Assembly: GCA_014730055.1 (NCBI GenBank)
Contig: WJIV01000032.1
Location: forward strand, 1 to 5,984
Direction: 5' to 3'
Origin: Candidatus Bathyarchaeota archaeon
GTDB lineage: Archaea > Thermoproteota > Bathyarchaeia > TCS64
Length of the DNA: 5,984 nucleotides
Shown: piece by piece, positions 1 to 5,742 of the stretch
How positions within the stretch are numbered: position 1 is the stretch's first letter
Layout of the letters: every line of letters starts with the position of its first letter
Translations under genes and position numbers: made by a program
The notes under the pieces: model-generated
Seen by the model: only the letters and a program-made list of their open reading frames with translations
Told to the model about the DNA's origin: nothing
Database searches by the model: none

Positions 1-402
1 AGGGCAACATCCGATCTAACTGAGGAAAAACTTGACTGGCAGAGTTGCCGCGAGGCCAACACCATCCGGTGGATACTAACACACCTCAATAGCGAGTTCT
101 TCGGCTTCATCCCCAAGATAGTCTCAGGAAATAAGGAACTGGAATCAGAGTTACCTGAGGACTATGTTGGGAATATGGAATACTCTCTTGATAAGATCAT
201 GGGAGATCTTGAGAAGGGGAAGAGCAAGCTCATGGATATGCTAGGTGATCTGGATAATGAAGATCTAGAAGAGGAAATGGACTGGTTCTTTGGTAAGAGG
301 ACAAAGGGATTCTACCTCATGCTAGCTGTGTCAGAAATCGTCCACCACGAGGGTCAGATAGCAGCAATCCTCGGTGTCGAGAAACGGATGAAGGGCACGT
401 AA
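1..402 (+). CDS. DinB/YfiT-fold protein, possible bacillithiol S-transferase (5' end outside window)
   Basis: The frame is open from the first base to a TAA at 400-402, giving 133 visible residues; the true start lies upstream, and the internal ATG at 175 would cut the domain in half. DinB-family marks are the stretch LTEEKLDWQ near visible residues 6-14, ANTIRWILTHL with a candidate metal-ligand histidine (H28), and the C-terminal HHEGQIAAILG (residues 115-125). The usual family pattern HxxxH before the GQI segment reads ExxHH here, so a glutamate (E112) sits where one of the three metal-binding histidines is expected. The DinB/YfiT fold includes the bacillithiol S-transferase BstA and other thiol transferases. 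It ends 44 bases before bshA on the same strand. Membership of the fold is well supported; transfer of bacillithiol to electrophiles is inferred from the neighbourhood. Family members are usually about 150-170 residues, so some 20-35 residues are probably missing. Confidence 0.8.
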   Translation, partial: RATSDLTEEKLDWQSCREANTIRWILTHLNSEFFGFIPKIVSGNKELESELPEDYVGNMEYSLDKIMGDLEKGKSKLMDMLGDLDNEDLEEEMDWFFGKRTKGFYLMLAVSEIVHHEGQIAAILGVEKRMKGT

Positions 403-410
403 CTCGTATT

Positions 411-424
411 CTTTTTATTTTATC
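411..424 (+). promoter_or_regulatory. TATA-like promoter element of bshA
   Basis: The T-rich run CTTTTTATTTTATC contains TTTTTAT at 412-418, which lies 29-35 bases before the GTG at 447. An archaeal TATA box sits about 26 bases before the transcription start, so the transcript would begin within a few bases of the GTG. This favours GTG-447 over the in-frame TTG at 456. The same T-rich run follows the stop codon of the upstream DinB-like gene by about 9 bases and could also act as its archaeal U-rich terminator. Confidence 0.6.
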
Positions 425-446
425 TCTCAAATTCACGTATATTCTG

Positions 447-1571
447 GTGTTTAGATTGAAGATTGGTATAACCTGCTATCCAACAGTTGGCGGCAGTGGG
501 ATCCTGGCGACACGTCTGGGGGTTGAGTTCGCTAAAAAGGGAAACGAGATACATTTCATTACCTATGAGCGACCCGTTGCAATTCAGGGTGTCGATTATG
601 AGAACGTCTATGTCGATCTCGTTGGTGTTGTGGAGTACCCCCTCTTCAAGTACCCTCCTTATACTATAGCCCTTGGTAGCCAGATGGCGCGAATAACCAA
701 ACAAGAAGATCTTGACTTACTTCATGTCCACTATAGCATACCACATAGTAGCGCAGCTTTCTTGGCGAGAGAAATGACAGGTAAGCCCTATATTGTAACG
801 CTGCATGGCTCTGACGTGACACTGCTTGGAAGTGATCCATCCTACGAACCTGTCAACACCCTAACCGTGGAGAGGGCGGACGCAATAACAGCCGTAAGTA
901 AGTTCATGGCTGACGAGGCTCAAAATAATTTAGGGATAGATAGAGAGATAACGGTTATACCGAATTTCGTTGATACTGACATGTACTACCCGGCTCCTTG
1001 TCAGGTATTGGAGGAGAGACTTGAGAGGGATATTGTTGTTGTCCACGTTAGCAACTTTAGAAAAGTCAAGAGAATAGATGACTTAGTTTACGCCATGAAG
1101 ATCGTTGTTAAGGCTGCGCCTGATTCGAGGCTATTACTGGTGGGTGATGGTCCTGAGCGCCACAGTATAGAGAGGCTAATCAGTGAACTGGACCTTAAAG
1201 ATAACGTTCTGCTAACTGGGTACAGGAGTGATATCCCTGATATGTTAAGGTGTGCTGATGCACTTGTCCTCTGCAGCCAGACCGAGAGTGCTCCACTGAC
1301 ACTTCTAGAGGCCATGAGTTCTGGTATACCTGTCGTTGCTACAAGGGTAGGTGGTATCCCTGAGATCGTCGAAGAAGGGTATAATGGGCATCTGGTGCCC
1401 GTAAAGAGTCCTGAGGAGATAGCTGAGAAAATCATATTAATGAATAATCGTCCCGAGAGGATGAGGGAGATGGGAGAGAATGCTCGTAAGACGGTCCTTG
1501 ATAAATACAGCGTTGAAAGGATCCTTGGAATGTATGAGCAGGTTTTCTCATCGGTTCTAGCTAAGCAATAA
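447..1571 (+). CDS. bshA: BshA: N-acetyl-alpha-D-glucosaminyl L-malate synthase
   Basis: This GT4-family, GT-B-fold glycosyltransferase of 374 residues makes the first step of bacillithiol synthesis, joining UDP-GlcNAc and L-malate into GlcNAc-malate in the cytosol. The N-terminal KIGITCYPTVGGSG (residues 5-18), with its glycine-rich loop, closely matches Firmicutes BshA as I recall it. Other matches are FKYPPY (67-72), HVHYSIPH (93-100), TLHGSDVTLLG (118-128), HVSNFRKVKR (200-209) and LLLVGDGPE (229-237). The GT4 EX7E pair is E280/E288, followed by EAMSSGIPVVAT and GGIPEIV. The sequence between the two glutamates is SAPLTLL where bacterial BshA usually has an SFG start, a small deviation near the nucleotide site. 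The GTG start is chosen because the TATA-like box lies 29-35 bases upstream and the N-terminus aligns with the family; TTG-456 is the alternative. The thioredoxin-like gene follows after 24 bases. BshA is favoured over a generic GT4 enzyme because bshB and bshC homologues are close by. Confidence 0.93.
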   Translation: MFRLKIGITCYPTVGGSGILATRLGVEFAKKGNEIHFITYERPVAIQGVDYENVYVDLVGVVEYPLFKYPPYTIALGSQMARITKQEDLDLLHVHYSIPHSSAAFLAREMTGKPYIVTLHGSDVTLLGSDPSYEPVNTLTVERADAITAVSKFMADEAQNNLGIDREITVIPNFVDTDMYYPAPCQVLEERLERDIVVVHVSNFRKVKRIDDLVYAMKIVVKAAPDSRLLLVGDGPERHSIERLISELDLKDNVLLTGYRSDIPDMLRCADALVLCSQTESAPLTLLEAMSSGIPVVATRVGGIPEIVEEGYNGHLVPVKSPEEIAEKIILMNNRPERMREMGENARKTVLDKYSVERILGMYEQVFSSVLAKQ

Positions 1572-1576
1572 ATAAC
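1567..1576 (+). promoter_or_regulatory. Weak TATA-like element before the thioredoxin-family gene
   Basis: AATAAATAAC overlaps the bshA stop codon and is centred about 25 bases before the ATG at 1596. That is the right distance for a leaderless transcript starting at the ATG. The match to a TATA box is poor, and the gap after bshA is only 24 bases, so read-through from bshA is equally possible. No ribosome-binding site is visible in the gap. Confidence 0.3.
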
Positions 1577-1595
1577 CCCCTTACACGTCAGACAT

Positions 1596-2189
1596 ATGGC
1601 TGATAAAACAACATATTATGATAAGAGAAGCGACTTCTGGATGAAATACTGGGATCAGGCTAAGCCCTATGACGAGTACCTGGCAGGGCATGAGGAGTCC
1701 CTGACGGAACGGTGGTATGAGACAATTGAGCGTTTACCTGAACTCGAAACTGAGCAACTGGAGAGACTACAGGGGTACAATCGTGAGCTTAACATATTTA
1801 TGTACGCCGGGGTCTGGTGCGGCGACTGCTCCAGGCAAGGCCCTATGCTGAAGAAGATAAAGGACGCTATCGGGTTGGACGCAAATCTCCGGGTAATTGA
1901 TAGGGAGAGTAGCGAGGAGCTACAGGACGAGCTCAGGATATTGGGTGCCCTCAGAGTACCCGTGGTTGTATTCCTCAGTGAGGATTTCTGGGAAGTTGGA
2001 AGATTTGGAGACCGGATGCTAACTGTTTATAGAGCTAAAGCTGCAAGGCAGCTGGGAAGAGAGTTCGATGCTGGTATCTTGACCCCGAGAGCTTTGACGA
2101 ATGAGATGGCTGAATGGGTCTATATAGTTGAAAGAATGCTGATAATGCTCCGCTTGTCACCGCCCTTAAGACGAAAATATAATGACTAG
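1596..2189 (+). CDS. Thioredoxin-family protein with WCGDC active site (Thioredoxin_9-like)
   Basis: The protein has 197 residues with no signal peptide or membrane segment, so it is probably cytosolic. A helical, tryptophan- and tyrosine-rich N-terminal extension (residues 1-60, including AKPYDEYL) precedes a thioredoxin core. The core has the redox motif WCGDCSRQGP (C75, C78) and the expected cis-proline at P122 in LRVPVVVF. After it come GRFGDRMLTVYRAKAARQLG and a C-terminal tail, LRLSPPLRRKYND. I recall the same architecture, including the GDR...YRA...QLG block and the LRLSP tail, in a bacterial thioredoxin-like family. The role is inferred: a dithiol protein beside bshA could reduce bacillithiol disulfides or bacillithiolated proteins, as bacilliredoxins do in Bacillus, but it lacks the typical CGC bacilliredoxin site. 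A general disulfide reductase is the alternative. The ATG follows bshA by 24 bases. Its TAG stop shares the CTAG at 2186-2189 with the stop of convergent bshC. Confidence 0.87.
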   Translation: MADKTTYYDKRSDFWMKYWDQAKPYDEYLAGHEESLTERWYETIERLPELETEQLERLQGYNRELNIFMYAGVWCGDCSRQGPMLKKIKDAIGLDANLRVIDRESSEELQDELRILGALRVPVVVFLSEDFWEVGRFGDRMLTVYRAKAARQLGREFDAGILTPRALTNEMAEWVYIVERMLIMLRLSPPLRRKYND

Positions 2190-3931
2190 GTGTTAACGAA
2201 AAACATGCTACTGTTTGGCGTGTGTTTGTTATACATCCTTCGGTAAACACCAAGGACATCGGTAACACCAGATGTGAGTGCTAGGTCCATCCAAGCCCAG
2301 CTCACCTCCTGTCCAAACTTCTCAGGGCTGAACCTACCATATGCGACACTTAGGTAGTGCTCTATGTTGTTAGACTCTCTTTGTTTCTCCTTTAACTCCT
2401 CGATTAGAGGCTCTCTATCCTCAGATGTACTCAGCTTTTCCTTGATCTCATAAATTTCCCTCTCGATAATGTCTAGGGATTCAAGGAGCTCCTTATAGCT
2501 CAAGTTTATCGACTCCCTGATACCCTTATGGGCTTCCGCTAGCTTCTGAGCTTCACCATTGTTTCTTGCCTCCACCCAGTTTCCAAGGGCGTTGAAGAGC
2601 TTATCATTTAAGATCGTCTTATATCCTCGCTCCCGCAGTTCCCCTGCCATCTTCTCACCCCAAGGGGTATTATAGAAGGTCCTTGTATATCGGAGGAAAA
2701 TAGGGAATGGTATATTGAGGGGTCGTACTGCTGGAATTACCTCTGCGTAGTAACTTGTCTCCCCAGGTCCACCAATGTGAGCGAGGACTGGGTATATTGA
2801 ATCTACTATAACCTGTCGGCTGTCAACGCGAGGTGATATCCAATCAATTAATTCTGAGAGGTCTGGGGATGAAGGATCTACCGTGAATTCATATTTTTCG
2901 TTGCACTGGGAGCATTTTCCGGATATCGTGCTTTGGCTGCTCCCTGGAGTTCTTTTGTATTTTAGCTCTACTCTGGATCTGTGACAATCAGGTGTCTTGC
3001 ACTCGAAGAAGAATGGTACATAGTCTTCATCCCTGTATCCTATCTGGGGCTTGTATCCCGCGTCCTCGATTAACCTTACTACATCGTTGGACGATTCAAT
3101 GAATTTACTTCTCTCGGATTCTCCTAATAGAAGCTCGTAACCGTCCTGGAAGTATTGCCTAACTTCCGCTATACTTGGAGCTACGAAAGGGATACCTAAG
3201 TCTCCCTCTATATTTACCAGGGTTCCAAGTATCTTAGCGGCGAAGTCACTTAGGTTATCAGTTGAGTAGTATGCTGTCTTGAGTATGGTGATGATGTGCT
3301 CTATGTTATGTTGGGTGTTCTCTTGTTTTCTACTCTCAATACCATTGAGCAGGCCTCTGTAATTGCTCTCCATCTTCTCTATTACATCAATTAGCCACTC
3401 CTCCTCAGGATTCGGAACAGCATAAATCGGGCTGTTCTCATACCCTTTCGGTATAGGGTAGCTTATGAGAAGACCCCTACTAGATGGACTGGGTAATCGG
3501 ATATTGATCAGTTCGGCTTGAACCCCATCATAATCCGCATGATAAAACACCGGCACATATCCGCCTCCCAACTCGCATAGGCTTTTTGCGTAGGCCATCT
3601 TATTAAGGGATAAACTCGGACCTCCAAGGCAGTTTGGCTGTTGACCACCTTCCACTACTCCGATACTAAGGGTTTCAATGGATTCTTCGACCTTACCCGT
3701 CAAAAAACCCATTCTTCTGTGGTATTCTTTTAGACCCTTCTGAAAACCTGAGATCTCTGGCGATATTGTGTATTTTTCCTTCATCTTCTCAAGGCAGGAG
3801 AAGGCTTCTCCCATATTGGCTGGTATACTGCCCCATAGGCGTTTGGCTAGTTCCTCATTCTGTTTTTTCTCGACGTAGTTTGTATAAATCTCGTGGACAG
3901 GGGGAAGCTCTTTCTCGCTCAATGATATCAC
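2186..3931 (-). CDS. bshC: BshC-like bacillithiol biosynthesis cysteine-adding enzyme, divergent, with zinc-ribbon-like insert
   Basis: This 581-residue protein (bacterial BshC is about 540) should add L-cysteine to GlcN-malate, the last step of bacillithiol synthesis. Family signatures are VVEGGQQPNCLGGP (residues 92-105, cf. the usual TGQQ...GP), YVPVFYHADYD (125-135), LGIPFVAPS (245-253), and HIGGPGETSYYAEV (385-398, cf. GGPGEIAYWA). A helical, charged segment rich in Glu and Lys (about 473-525) fits the coiled coil that dimerises BshC. Two things are unusual. The EDHD motif that normally follows VPVF-W is largely replaced (Tyr134, Asp135, Gly136, Val137). A CX4CX23CX2C cluster (C311, C316, C340, C343) looks like a zinc ribbon inserted between the core halves; I do not recall it in bacterial BshC. 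The GTG start is placed by the TATA-like box 30-36 bases upstream. Altered substrate use is possible, but clustering with bshA and bshB supports the BshC role. Confidence 0.85.
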   Translation of the reverse strand: MISLSEKELPPVHEIYTNYVEKKQNEELAKRLWGSIPANMGEAFSCLEKMKEKYTISPEISGFQKGLKEYHRRMGFLTGKVEESIETLSIGVVEGGQQPNCLGGPSLSLNKMAYAKSLCELGGGYVPVFYHADYDGVQAELINIRLPSPSSRGLLISYPIPKGYENSPIYAVPNPEEEWLIDVIEKMESNYRGLLNGIESRKQENTQHNIEHIITILKTAYYSTDNLSDFAAKILGTLVNIEGDLGIPFVAPSIAEVRQYFQDGYELLLGESERSKFIESSNDVVRLIEDAGYKPQIGYRDEDYVPFFFECKTPDCHRSRVELKYKRTPGSSQSTISGKCSQCNEKYEFTVDPSSPDLSELIDWISPRVDSRQVIVDSIYPVLAHIGGPGETSYYAEVIPAVRPLNIPFPIFLRYTRTFYNTPWGEKMAGELRERGYKTILNDKLFNALGNWVEARNNGEAQKLAEAHKGIRESINLSYKELLESLDIIEREIYEIKEKLSTSEDREPLIEELKEKQRESNNIEHYLSVAYGRFSPEKFGQEVSWAWMDLALTSGVTDVLGVYRRMYNKHTPNSSMFFVNT

Positions 3932-3960
3932 CGATAATGTTTTGAGGATAAGAGGAGAGA

Positions 3961-3967
3961 ATAAAAA
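3961..3967 (-). promoter_or_regulatory. TATA-like promoter element of bshC
   Basis: On the minus strand this reads TTTTTAT, within GGGTTTTTATTC, 30-36 bases before the bshC GTG at 3931. It lies in the 47-base gap after the amidohydrolase stop codon. The spacing matches the boxes of bshA and the amidohydrolase gene and predicts a leader of only a few bases. The T run could also help end the amidohydrolase transcript. Confidence 0.6.
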
Positions 3968-3978
3968 CCCTTTCAGAG

Positions 3979-4929
3979 TCAGAGTTTGAGGAGTTTCTCT
4001 GCGTTCCGGTGGAAAATCTTCTCGATATCCTCCCGATTCATACCTATACCGTAGCAGGCCTTAAGCTGCTCTCTAAGATAAGGCTTGCTGAACCCCCTAG
4101 GAAAGTAGCTAGAGTCGGTTCCAAACAGGACCCTCTCTGGTCCAACGGTCTCCATAACCTTTCTGAATAGATCTTCGAGGTTAAGCTGATATGGCATCCA
4201 TTTCATCCACTGGTTAGAACCCGAGGTATCTATCATGACGTTTGGGCAGGACCAGCATAGCTGGAGAAGTTCCCTGATGTAGCAAGCTCCAAAGTGAGGC
4301 ACTACAAATGGTATGGTTGGGAAGTCAGATGCAACCTCCCACAGTGTTAGAGGATTCATATTACGAAGATCCCTGGCAGGTCCACCACCGCCCCCGAGTA
4401 CGCCGAAATGTATAACCACTGGAATCTCAAGCTCCTCCACCTTCTCCCAGAGGGGGTAGAGCCTACGGTCATCAACTGGTAGATCCTGGCTGCTGGCGAT
4501 CATCTTGTATCCACTGAGACCCAGATCATTAACGGCCCTATCAAGTTCCTCCGGTGCTCCTTCCATCCATGGGTCATGGTGAGCGAATCCCGAGAACTTA
4601 ATCTTGTGGAGTTTAACTATCTCAGCTAGATTGTCATTGCCTCCACCTGTTACGAAATTAACGTGTGAAATTCCTTTTGATTCGAGATCCTTGACCCATC
4701 GGTCTGCTTGCTCCTCATCGCTATGCGTCCGCTCCTCCGGTGTTTCGAAACCCCACATATGCCTCCAGTCGTCACGGTATCTTCTGCTGTTCTCTAAGAT
4801 GATCTCAGCCTTCCGCTCTCCGTACCTATCTACCAGCCTCTGCCGCCAACTACCCCTTCCCCATCTCTGGGTTGGGAAGTGGCTGTGAAAATCTATAATA
4901 TTCAGACCGAATAGATTCAAATTGTGCAC
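3979..4929 (-). CDS. Metal-dependent amidohydrolase, ACMSD-like TIM-barrel superfamily (Amidohydro_2)
   Basis: This 316-residue cytosolic enzyme has the ligand set of the Amidohydro_2/ACMSD-type superfamily in the right order. These are HSH after the first strand (H15, H17), a strand-end histidine in VVIHFG (H174), a second in VVPHFGA (H212), and the aspartate in VLFGTDSSYFPRG (D272). YKMIAS (K142) sits where some relatives have a lysine. The C-terminal IEKIFHRNAEKLLKL is the usual closing helix of this family, in which such enzymes decarboxylate or hydrolyse small acids and amides. The substrate is not readable from sequence. Its place between bshC and bshB, same strand, suggests work on bacillithiol, its conjugates or its precursors, but this is inference. 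The GTG start puts HxH at residues 15-17, typical for the family, and has a TATA-like box 30-36 bases upstream. An unrelated role in aromatic-acid metabolism remains possible. Confidence 0.85.
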   Translation of the reverse strand: MHNLNLFGLNIIDFHSHFPTQRWGRGSWRQRLVDRYGERKAEIILENSRRYRDDWRHMWGFETPEERTHSDEEQADRWVKDLESKGISHVNFVTGGGNDNLAEIVKLHKIKFSGFAHHDPWMEGAPEELDRAVNDLGLSGYKMIASSQDLPVDDRRLYPLWEKVEELEIPVVIHFGVLGGGGGPARDLRNMNPLTLWEVASDFPTIPFVVPHFGACYIRELLQLCWSCPNVMIDTSGSNQWMKWMPYQLNLEDLFRKVMETVGPERVLFGTDSSYFPRGFSKPYLREQLKACYGIGMNREDIEKIFHRNAEKLLKL

Positions 4930-4958
4930 CTAATAGGGAAAGGGATTAAACGGACAGG

Positions 4959-4965
4959 TTTAAAA
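4959..4965 (-). promoter_or_regulatory. TATA-like promoter element of the amidohydrolase gene
   Basis: The minus strand reads AAGTTTTAAACC, with TTTTAAA 30-36 bases before the GTG at 4929, in the 46-base gap after bshB. The predicted transcript starts a few bases before the GTG, and no ribosome-binding site is visible. It indicates that the amidohydrolase gene can be transcribed independently of bshB. Confidence 0.6.
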
Positions 4966-4975
4966 CTTATCCGAG

Positions 4976-5638
4976 CTATACCAGCAAACGACTAGTTTTT
5001 TCAGGATAAAAGGGGCTATTCTTTGCAAGACACTCTTCCAGGAAGGCCTCAGCATAAGTACAGTTCCCCTGGACTCCCCTGAGTTCGGCTTTCTTCAGAT
5101 TGAAACGCTGGTAGTACCCCCAGTTGAACTTTGAGAGCTGACTAGTATAAGCTTGGATAGCCTCCTGCTTCCTCTCAAAAACATCAGTGACATCGACAAT
5201 CACGTGAGGGTTGCTGATTAGCGTGTTAATCTCCATCAGCAACAAACGCTCTACTAGCAAGGGATTCTCATAGGTTGTGGTATGGGCTGCCCATTCTATT
5301 GCTTCCTTTACCAGACTATAGGCTGCCCTGTGATCCCTGTGATAGTCGAAGGGCCCATGCGTTATCACCACCCTTGGCTTGCGATCGACAATGACATCCG
5401 TAACTCGCTTGATACTGCTGGGGTCCACCACCACATTCATGTCATCAAATACTACAGGGTATTCTACTCCTAACTTCTCACTGGCTGAAACAAGCTCGTT
5501 ACGCCTCTCGGCAGGATTGCAGGTTAAGCACAAGACATCCACTGGCAGGTCTTTATCGGAATGAATGGTTAGAACTCCTCCGCAGCCGAATGTCTCATCG
5601 TCAGGATGGGATACGATAGCAAGTATACCTCTTTTCAT
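4976..5638 (-). CDS. bshB: BshB: GlcNAc-malate deacetylase (PIG-L/LmbE family)
   Basis: This 220-residue zinc hydrolase of the PIG-L family removes the acetyl group from GlcNAc-malate to give GlcN-malate, the second step of bacillithiol synthesis. The N-terminal AIVSHPDDETFGCGG (residues 7-21) holds the zinc ligands H11 and D14 and the presumed catalytic base D13. The second motif, THGPFDYHRDHRAAY (93-107), gives the third zinc ligand H103 and the conserved H100. The C-terminal TYAEAFLEECL resembles the closing segment of family members. Length is close to bacterial BshB (about 230). In bacteria the same enzyme class also cleaves bacillithiol S-conjugates, so one protein may do both jobs here. 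The ATG fits a TATA-like box about 29-34 bases upstream. Next on the same strand is the amidohydrolase gene after 46 bases. PIG-L proteins act on several sugars; the assignment to GlcNAc-malate rests on nearby bshA and bshC. Confidence 0.9.
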   Translation of the reverse strand: MKRGILAIVSHPDDETFGCGGVLTIHSDKDLPVDVLCLTCNPAERRNELVSASEKLGVEYPVVFDDMNVVVDPSSIKRVTDVIVDRKPRVVITHGPFDYHRDHRAAYSLVKEAIEWAAHTTTYENPLLVERLLLMEINTLISNPHVIVDVTDVFERKQEAIQAYTSQLSKFNWGYYQRFNLKKAELRGVQGNCTYAEAFLEECLAKNSPFYPEKTSRLLV

Positions 5639-5662
5639 ATTTACATAATTAGTTAGGCAGCT

Positions 5663-5672
5663 TTAATCTATA
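5663..5672 (-). promoter_or_regulatory. TATA-like promoter element of bshB
   Basis: The minus strand reads TATAGATTAA, about 25-34 bases before the bshB ATG at 5638. It matches TTTAAA-type boxes less closely than the others in the window, but the spacing is the same. It lies in the AT-rich divergent region shared with the small membrane protein gene. Confidence 0.45.
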
Positions 5673-5710
5673 TCCATGTTGCATTGATTCTTGTTAATAT
5701 AACAGATAGA

Positions 5711-5720
5711 ATTTTAAATT
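5711..5720 (+). promoter_or_regulatory. TATA-like promoter element of the small membrane protein gene
   Basis: ATTTTAAATT contains TTTTAAA at 5712-5718, which is 25-31 bases before the ATG at 5743. That places the transcription start at or next to the ATG, as expected for a leaderless archaeal mRNA. It is the main support for treating the short downstream frame as a real gene. Confidence 0.5.
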
Positions 5721-5742
5721 AGGACTATTTTACTGGACAAAA

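Larger units (their letters stand above)
5639..5742. other. Divergent AT-rich intergenic region with two promoters
   Basis: This 104-base gap separates bshB (leftward) from the small membrane protein gene (rightward). It contains a TATA-like box for each direction, at 5663-5672 (minus) and 5712-5718 (plus). No convincing palindromic operator is visible. Base composition falls from mixed on the bshB side to strongly AT-rich here and onward. Confidence 0.6.

Noticed and set aside
175..402. Separate 75-residue gene starting at ATG 175
   Set aside because: The same frame is open to the window edge and the upstream residues carry the N-terminal half of the DinB fold, so 175 is an internal methionine.
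420..704. Minus-strand open frame of 94 codons opposite the start of bshA
   Set aside because: It lies almost wholly inside the well-supported bshA coding region, has no recognisable domain, and has no promoter of the type seen before the other genes.
1088..1435. Minus-strand open frame of 115 codons inside bshA
   Set aside because: It is serine- and leucine-rich, as expected for the antisense of a coding strand, and is fully contained in bshA.
2186..3931. Class I lysyl-tRNA synthetase, suggested by the size and zinc-ribbon-like cysteines
   Set aside because: No HIGH or KMSKS signature is visible, while the BshC marks GGQQ...GGP and HIGGPGETSYYAEV and the C-terminal helical region are present.
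4604..4888. Plus-strand open frame of 94 codons inside the amidohydrolase gene
   Set aside because: It is antisense to a gene with intact catalytic motifs, and its serine-rich low-complexity composition is typical of a shadow frame.
4930..4975. Factor-independent hairpin terminator after bshB
   Set aside because: No stem of useful length precedes a T run; the T-rich stretch there is better read as the TATA box of the next gene.
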